Shown here piece by piece: positions 7,727-11,057 of a stretch of DNA of 11,057 nt. The stretch comes from an uncultured Mollicutes bacterium. GTDB taxonomy: Bacteria; Bacillota_I; Bacilli_A; RF39; UBA660. The notes below the pieces were generated by a model. The model searched no databases. It was given only the letters and a program-made list of their open reading frames with translations, and was not told the DNA's origin. The DNA is taken from assembly GCA_900557675.1 (NCBI GenBank), contig USTO01000020.1, forward strand, positions 1 through 11,057, in the 5' to 3' direction. Both the position numbers and the translations under genes were made by a program. How positions within the stretch are numbered: the stretch's first letter is position 1; each line of letters opens with the position of its first letter.

Positions 7727-9208
7727 ATGAAACTTAGAAAATATGACCTAAGAAATAAGAGAAGTTTTCTTATTGTAGGAATTATTGCTATTATACTTAT
7801 AGTTATTTTCTCTTTCTTTATCTATAAGTTCATTAAGATTGGTAATGTGGAATACAAACTTGATAGTGGTACAGTTATTATGGATAATAATAATGATAGT
7901 ATGGTTTTAAAAGAAAATGCCACATTAAAAATGAAATGGACGGGAAATTATTATTTGAAATTTGATGATAGTAAGAAAGAAGAAGTCCTTTCTCCTAATG
8001 TTATTAGTTATAATGATGGTAAAATACAGTTATATGGTAAGTTCTTTGAAGTTAGAAACAAAGATGATATTGTTATAACGAAGGATGAAACTAAAATTGA
8101 TAATATTAGTACACCTAGATTTTATAAAATAGAAGATAGAAAATATCTTCTTGTTAGTGGAAGTATTATTAGTGGTGATAGTCAGATTAGTGCTAATGAC
8201 TTCTTATTAGTAGAACTTGATAAAAGTGGTAATGCTAAACTTACTAATAATAAAGTTAATTTAAAGACTATATCTAAAACTACACTTGTTACATCTACTT
8301 ATGAATTTGATATCAATAATGAACTTCTTAAATTTGGTGATGATACAATTGATTTAAAGAAAATTATAGGTACTAGTAACCAATATAAAGAAGATGATAG
8401 TAAGGGTTCTGGTGATGGTACCGAAGATGGAACTGGAGATGGTACTGGTACTGGAAATGGTGGAGGAAATGCAACTGGTCAAACTAATACTGGTAATGTA
8501 GTTACACCTGATAGTAAAGGTGAAGTTGTTAATAATAAAGATAATAAAATTAATAATGATAATAAACCTGATGATACCAAGAAACCACAAGCTACGGTTA
8601 CATCAGTTGTTGGTGTTACAGCATCTTATAATAATATTAATGCAAACTATGTAATATATGATCCTTATAATAATTATACGAGTACTTTTGTAGAAGTAAG
8701 GAATAGTAGTGGTGCTTTAATTAAGAAAGTTAATATGTCTAAAAGTGGTAATAGTGTTATTTTAGATAATTTAGATTATAATTCTACTTATACTTTATTA
8801 TTTAAGTATAGTTATACAGAGAATGGTGAAGAAAAATATAATACTTACTATGAAGAGACAGTTAATACTAAAAGTCCTAAATATTATATTACTTTAAACA
8901 AAGTAAGTAACATATCAAAAACAGTTAGTTATAATGTTAATTTAGATAATAGGGCCTTTAATGAAATTATAAGTGGAACAGTCCCTGTTACTATTAATGC
9001 TACATTAAGGGTAGGAGATACGGTTATTTATGGTAATATTAGTAAAGAAGTAACCGAAGGTAAAGTGCCAAAATTCCTAAGTGGTACATTTGCCCTTCCT
9101 GATAATATTAATGTGGGCGATGTTGTAACAATTAAGGTTAACAGTGTGAATATTAATGGCAAAACTATTAATTATAATGATATAGAATATAGGTTTATAA
9201 ATAGGTAG
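7727..9208 (+). CDS. Membrane-anchored surface protein (493 aa), paralogue of the giant protein's N-terminal region
   Basis: Function is unknown; the build is a compact copy of the upstream protein. Residues 1-13 are basic (MKLRKYDLRNKRS), 14-36 are one membrane span, and 40-215 are a beta-rich ectodomain. Residues 216-287 are a Gly/Asp/Asn-rich spacer, and 288-493 are two FN3/Ig-like modules (turn motif LDYNSTYTLLF at 349; second module from about 384). The ectodomain matches the giant protein in order: NVISYNDGKIQLYGK with SFVHYTNGDIGFLKN, then IEDRKYLL (135-142) with ISDNKYII (151-158), then ISANDFLLVE with ISNGDYFEIV, then LTNNKV with IENQEV. There is no cysteine, no sortase signal and no catalytic motif. 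It is the second gene of the operon, 1 nt after the giant gene and 9 nt before the next. A joint surface complex or parallel surface receptors is inference. Confidence 0.88.
   Translation: MKLRKYDLRNKRSFLIVGIIAIILIVIFSFFIYKFIKIGNVEYKLDSGTVIMDNNNDSMVLKENATLKMKWTGNYYLKFDDSKKEEVLSPNVISYNDGKIQLYGKFFEVRNKDDIVITKDETKIDNISTPRFYKIEDRKYLLVSGSIISGDSQISANDFLLVELDKSGNAKLTNNKVNLKTISKTTLVTSTYEFDINNELLKFGDDTIDLKKIIGTSNQYKEDDSKGSGDGTEDGTGDGTGTGNGGGNATGQTNTGNVVTPDSKGEVVNNKDNKINNDNKPDDTKKPQATVTSVVGVTASYNNINANYVIYDPYNNYTSTFVEVRNSSGALIKKVNMSKSGNSVILDNLDYNSTYTLLFKYSYTENGEEKYNTYYEETVNTKSPKYYITLNKVSNISKTVSYNVNLDNRAFNEIISGTVPVTINATLRVGDTVIYGNISKEVTEGKVPKFLSGTFALPDNINVGDVVTIKVNSVNINGKTINYNDIEYRFINR
8372..8587 (+). 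repeat. Low-complexity Gly/Asp/Asn spacer in the second surface-protein gene
   Basis: Residues 216-287 begin acidic (NQYKEDDSKG), continue as DGTEDGTGDGTGTGNGGG with GATGGTAC/GATGGAAC near-repeats at the DNA level, and end as a Asn/Lys/Asp-rich stretch closing with KPDDTKKP. It occupies the same place in the protein as the spacer at 2641-2847, between ectodomain and FN3-like modules. Confidence 0.8.
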
Positions 9209-9217
9209 GAGGAATTT

Positions 9218-9949
9218 ATGAATAAGATTATTGATTTTGTAAAAGAAAAGTATAAAGTATTTATTCCCATTTTATTTATATTAGTAATTTTAATAGTAGG
9301 TTTCTTCTTCTATAATGAATATAAATATGAGTATACTTTGGGAAAGAAAACTTATAAGGCTTATAAGGAAATATTGGGCTCTAAACTTGAATTCGACATT
9401 GATATATATTCTAATAAAAGAGGAGTTATTAAGAAACTAAATAGTAATAAGGATGTTAGTTTTGATAGCAATCCTGTATATTTTAATGATAAGGATAAGG
9501 TATTATTTCCAAGAGAAATGGATATAATATTTCCTTATGAAAATAATATTGAATATTCTACATCTAAGTATAGTGTATATGAGAAAAAGGGCAATCTTCA
9601 CTATATAAATATTGAGGGAAATAATAATGAGTATTTATATTTCTTTATGTATGATGGGGATGATTTATATTTCTTTATTGATGAAGTTACACTATATGTT
9701 GGAGGAGAGGAATATACTAAGTTAAGTGGTATGAGCTATGTTAGTTTAGTGGGAGACACTTTAATATATTATGATAAGGATAGTGATAAATCAGAAGCAA
9801 TTGATATTAATAGTAATGATAGTGTTAATATAGAAAATAAATTTATTAGTATTGATATGAGAAGTAATAAGTTAGGTAAAAGTAAGTTACTATCTAATAA
9901 TCTAGATGGTTTATCTAAATTAAAGAATAAGAAAAGTAGTAATGATTAA
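9218..9949 (+). CDS. Membrane-anchored extracytoplasmic protein of unknown function (243 aa)
   Basis: I do not recognise a named family. Residues 13-31 form a single membrane span preceded by lysines, which predicts N-in/C-out topology. Residues 35-220 are an aromatic-rich ectodomain with distinctive segments: NPVYFNDKDKVLFPREMDII (85-104), FFMYDGDDLYFFIDEV (142-157), and LSGMSYVSLVGDTLIYYD (169-186). The first segment resembles NVISYNDGKIQLYGKFFEV of the preceding protein, so this may be a third, more divergent member without spacer or FN3-like modules. The C-terminal tail (about 218-243) is Lys/Ser/Asn-rich and probably unstructured. AGGAGGA ends 4 nt before the ATG, overlapping the stop of the previous gene, so it belongs to the same operon; a terminator overlaps its end. 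A partner or assembly factor for the two larger proteins is inferred only from position. Confidence 0.85.
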   Translation: MNKIIDFVKEKYKVFIPILFILVILIVGFFFYNEYKYEYTLGKKTYKAYKEILGSKLEFDIDIYSNKRGVIKKLNSNKDVSFDSNPVYFNDKDKVLFPREMDIIFPYENNIEYSTSKYSVYEKKGNLHYINIEGNNNEYLYFFMYDGDDLYFFIDEVTLYVGGEEYTKLSGMSYVSLVGDTLIYYDKDSDKSEAIDINSNDSVNIENKFISIDMRSNKLGKSKLLSNNLDGLSKLKNKKSSND

Positions 9950-9964
9950 TTACTTTTCTTTTTT
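9929..9964 (+). terminator. Rho-independent terminator ending the three-gene surface operon
   Basis: A perfect 10-bp inverted repeat, AAGAAAAGTA (9929-9938) and TACTTTTCTT (9951-9960), has a 12-nt loop and runs into six T's. The left arm codes for the last residues of the third gene and the loop contains its TAA. The stem is A/T-rich, so strength is uncertain. An alternative fold pairs GTAAT with ATTAC inside the loop. Confidence 0.7.
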
Positions 9965-9985
9965 ATGTAAAATTAGAAAATTATA

Positions 9986-10014
9986 TTGAATTATTTAAGC
10001 AAATATGCTAGAAT
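9986..10014 (+). promoter_or_regulatory. Promoter for the signal peptidase gene
   Basis: TTGAAT (9986-9991) and TAGAAT (10009-10014) are separated by 17 nt, with TG at 10006-10007 giving an extended -10. It sits directly after the terminator and 38 nt before the ATG at 10052. It supports a separate unit for the signal peptidase and the downstream gene. Confidence 0.6.
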
Positions 10015-10051
10015 TAAATTATAAAAATAGAATATTAAGGAGTTAAAACTT

Positions 10052-10678
10052 ATGGAGAATAATAATATTAGTGTTAAACATTATAAGGTTAAGGTTGTTA
10101 AAGCAAAGGAAAATCCGGTAAAATTTGTACTTGGAGTTATCTCTTATGCTATATTTATTTGGTTACTTTTACTTGGTATTACATTACTTGTTTATGTAGG
10201 TAGTAATAAAATTAGAGAGATGAAAGGTGATACAACTCCTGCTAAATATAATGCTTATGTGGTTTTAACTGGTAGTATGATTCCTAATATAAATATTAAA
10301 GATGTTGTTATTACTAAGGGAGTTGATCCTTCTACACTAAAAAAGGGGGATGTAATTACTTTTTTATCATCAGATCCTAGAGTTCCTAATATTACTGTAA
10401 CACATAGGATTAGAGAAGTTTTTTATGATAGTTCAACGGGTAAATATAATTTTAGAACTAAGGGTGATAATAATAATACTGCTGATATGTATTTAGCTAA
10501 TAGTGATAATGTTTTTGGTAAGGTTATTATCAGAATACCTAAACTTGGTTATTTACAAGATTTACTTGCTACAAGTGGTGGATGGATAATAGTAGTACTT
10601 ATTCCTTGTTTAGCAATTCTATCATTTGATATTATGAAAGTTGGTAAGAAAATTATTAGTAAAGGTAAAAAAAAGTAA
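10052..10678 (+). CDS. Signal peptidase I of the SipW/Sec11 (S26B) type
   Basis: This is a membrane-bound serine protease that removes signal peptides from exported proteins at the outer face of the membrane. Residues 1-24 are a basic cytoplasmic tail, 25-50 the first membrane span, and 173-193 a C-terminal span. The catalytic serine is S75 in LTGSMIPNI. The general base is H118 in VTHRI, where ordinary bacterial signal peptidases have Lys, which places it in the SipW/archaeal/ER class. D139 and D145 in TKGDNNNTAD match the two conserved aspartates by their six-residue spacing. The length of 208 residues is typical for SipW-like enzymes. AAGGAG lies 9 nt before the ATG. In Bacillus, SipW processes TasA-type matrix fibre proteins encoded beside it; no such protein is complete in this window, but the next gene is a candidate client. 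The symbol sipW is not applied because orthology cannot be shown. Confidence 0.92.
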   Translation: MENNNISVKHYKVKVVKAKENPVKFVLGVISYAIFIWLLLLGITLLVYVGSNKIREMKGDTTPAKYNAYVVLTGSMIPNINIKDVVITKGVDPSTLKKGDVITFLSSDPRVPNITVTHRIREVFYDSSTGKYNFRTKGDNNNTADMYLANSDNVFGKVIIRIPKLGYLQDLLATSGGWIIVVLIPCLAILSFDIMKVGKKIISKGKKK

Positions 10679-10690
10679 GTAGGTGGAATT

Positions 10691-11057
10691 ATGGGGAGAA
10701 AATTAAAAGTTAAGGAACATAATGAAGAAGAAAAGTATATTATCTTAGAGGAAGATAATTCCGTTGTTTTCTTTTTTAAGAAGTATGGGAAGTTAATTGG
10801 GCTTATCTTACTTCTTCTTCTTTTAATAGTAGGGGGGTTAATTGGTTATAATATTTATTCAATGGATAAAACTTCAGAACCTAATGTAAGTTATTCTCTT
10901 ATGGATGTTAGTTTTGATGGTCTTGATTTAGTTGATATGAATGGTACTCCGGTTACAGAAGATTATGCTAGGAGAATGTTTGATAATTATTATAATGGTT
11001 ATTTTAAAAGAAATGGTGAAGTATGGACTATTAAAGATGTTAATACTAAATATAAAT
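10691..11057 (+). CDS. Membrane-anchored extracytoplasmic protein, 3' end cut by window (first 122 aa)
   Basis: The gene runs off the window; only its start is seen. It opens with MGRKLKVKEHNEEEKYIIL, a charged cytoplasmic tail of about 32 residues. A leucine-rich membrane span follows at about 33-56 (LIGLILLLLLLIVGGLIGY), then an extracytoplasmic part with YSLMDVSFDGLDLVDMNG and DYARRMFDNYYNGYF. I recognise no family. AGGTGG lies 4-5 nt before the ATG, and only 12 nt separate it from the signal peptidase stop, so the two genes are almost certainly co-transcribed. It may be a client of the peptidase, with the span acting as a signal peptide (VGGLIGYNIYS would then hold the cut site), or another uncleaved anchored protein like those upstream. 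The remaining sequence would decide this. Confidence 0.8.
   Translation, partial: MGRKLKVKEHNEEEKYIILEEDNSVVFFFKKYGKLIGLILLLLLLIVGGLIGYNIYSMDKTSEPNVSYSLMDVSFDGLDLVDMNGTPVTEDYARRMFDNYYNGYFKRNGEVWTIKDVNTKYK

Noticed and set aside
1..11057. Mycoplasma-type genetic code (TGA = Trp)
   Set aside because: All 19 Trp positions in the called genes are TGG and no frame needs TGA readthrough. The six complete genes stop at TAA or TAG only, but six stops are too few to argue that TGA is reassigned.
1..11057. tRNA, rRNA, CRISPR array, insertion sequence or riboswitch
   Set aside because: No cloverleaf, direct-repeat/spacer array, transposase or long structured leader was found; the gaps between operons (170 and 102 nt) hold only promoters and hairpins.

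Overview
The window comes from a low-GC, Gram-positive-type bacterium. Stretches I counted in the large gene run near 25% GC, ribosome binding sites are strong AGGAGG types, and the proteins are membrane-anchored or secreted into a monoderm-style envelope. All 19 tryptophans in the genes called here use TGG, and no TGA interrupts any reading frame, so the standard bacterial code (table 11) applies rather than the Mycoplasma code. An uncultured gut Bacilli/Clostridia-type lineage (for example an RF39-like or Erysipelotrichales-like organism) would fit, but that is inference from style, not proof. All genes lie on the + strand.

Layout. (1) Positions 50-1729: a small unknown gene followed 15 nt later by a secreted peptidoglycan amidase. 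The amidase has a SpaA/Cna-B-like domain at the N terminus, a zinc amidase (Amidase_2) core, and three C-terminal 'YAGI' repeats. (2) Positions 1730-1899: an intergenic gap with a good extended -10 promoter. (3) Positions 1900-9949: a three-gene operon. It starts with a giant 1941-residue surface protein (one N-terminal membrane anchor, then about twelve beta-sandwich modules), continues 1 nt later with a 493-residue protein built on the same plan, and ends with a shorter 243-residue membrane-anchored protein. A rho-independent terminator overlaps the end of the third gene. (4) Positions 9986-11057: a second promoter, a SipW/Sec11-type (S26B) signal peptidase with Ser-His-Asp residues visible, and, 12 nt after it, the start of another membrane-anchored extracytoplasmic protein cut by the window end.

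How they may work together. The region reads as a cell-surface locus: a wall hydrolase, three N-terminally anchored extracytoplasmic proteins with a shared ectodomain, and a dedicated signal peptidase with a possible client next to it. The shared ectodomain (clear in the first two proteins, weaker in the third) and its link through Gly/Asp-rich spacers to fibronectin-III-like modules is the most promising undescribed element. No catalytic motif, sortase signal or known adhesin signature was seen in these three proteins, so their function is not assigned.
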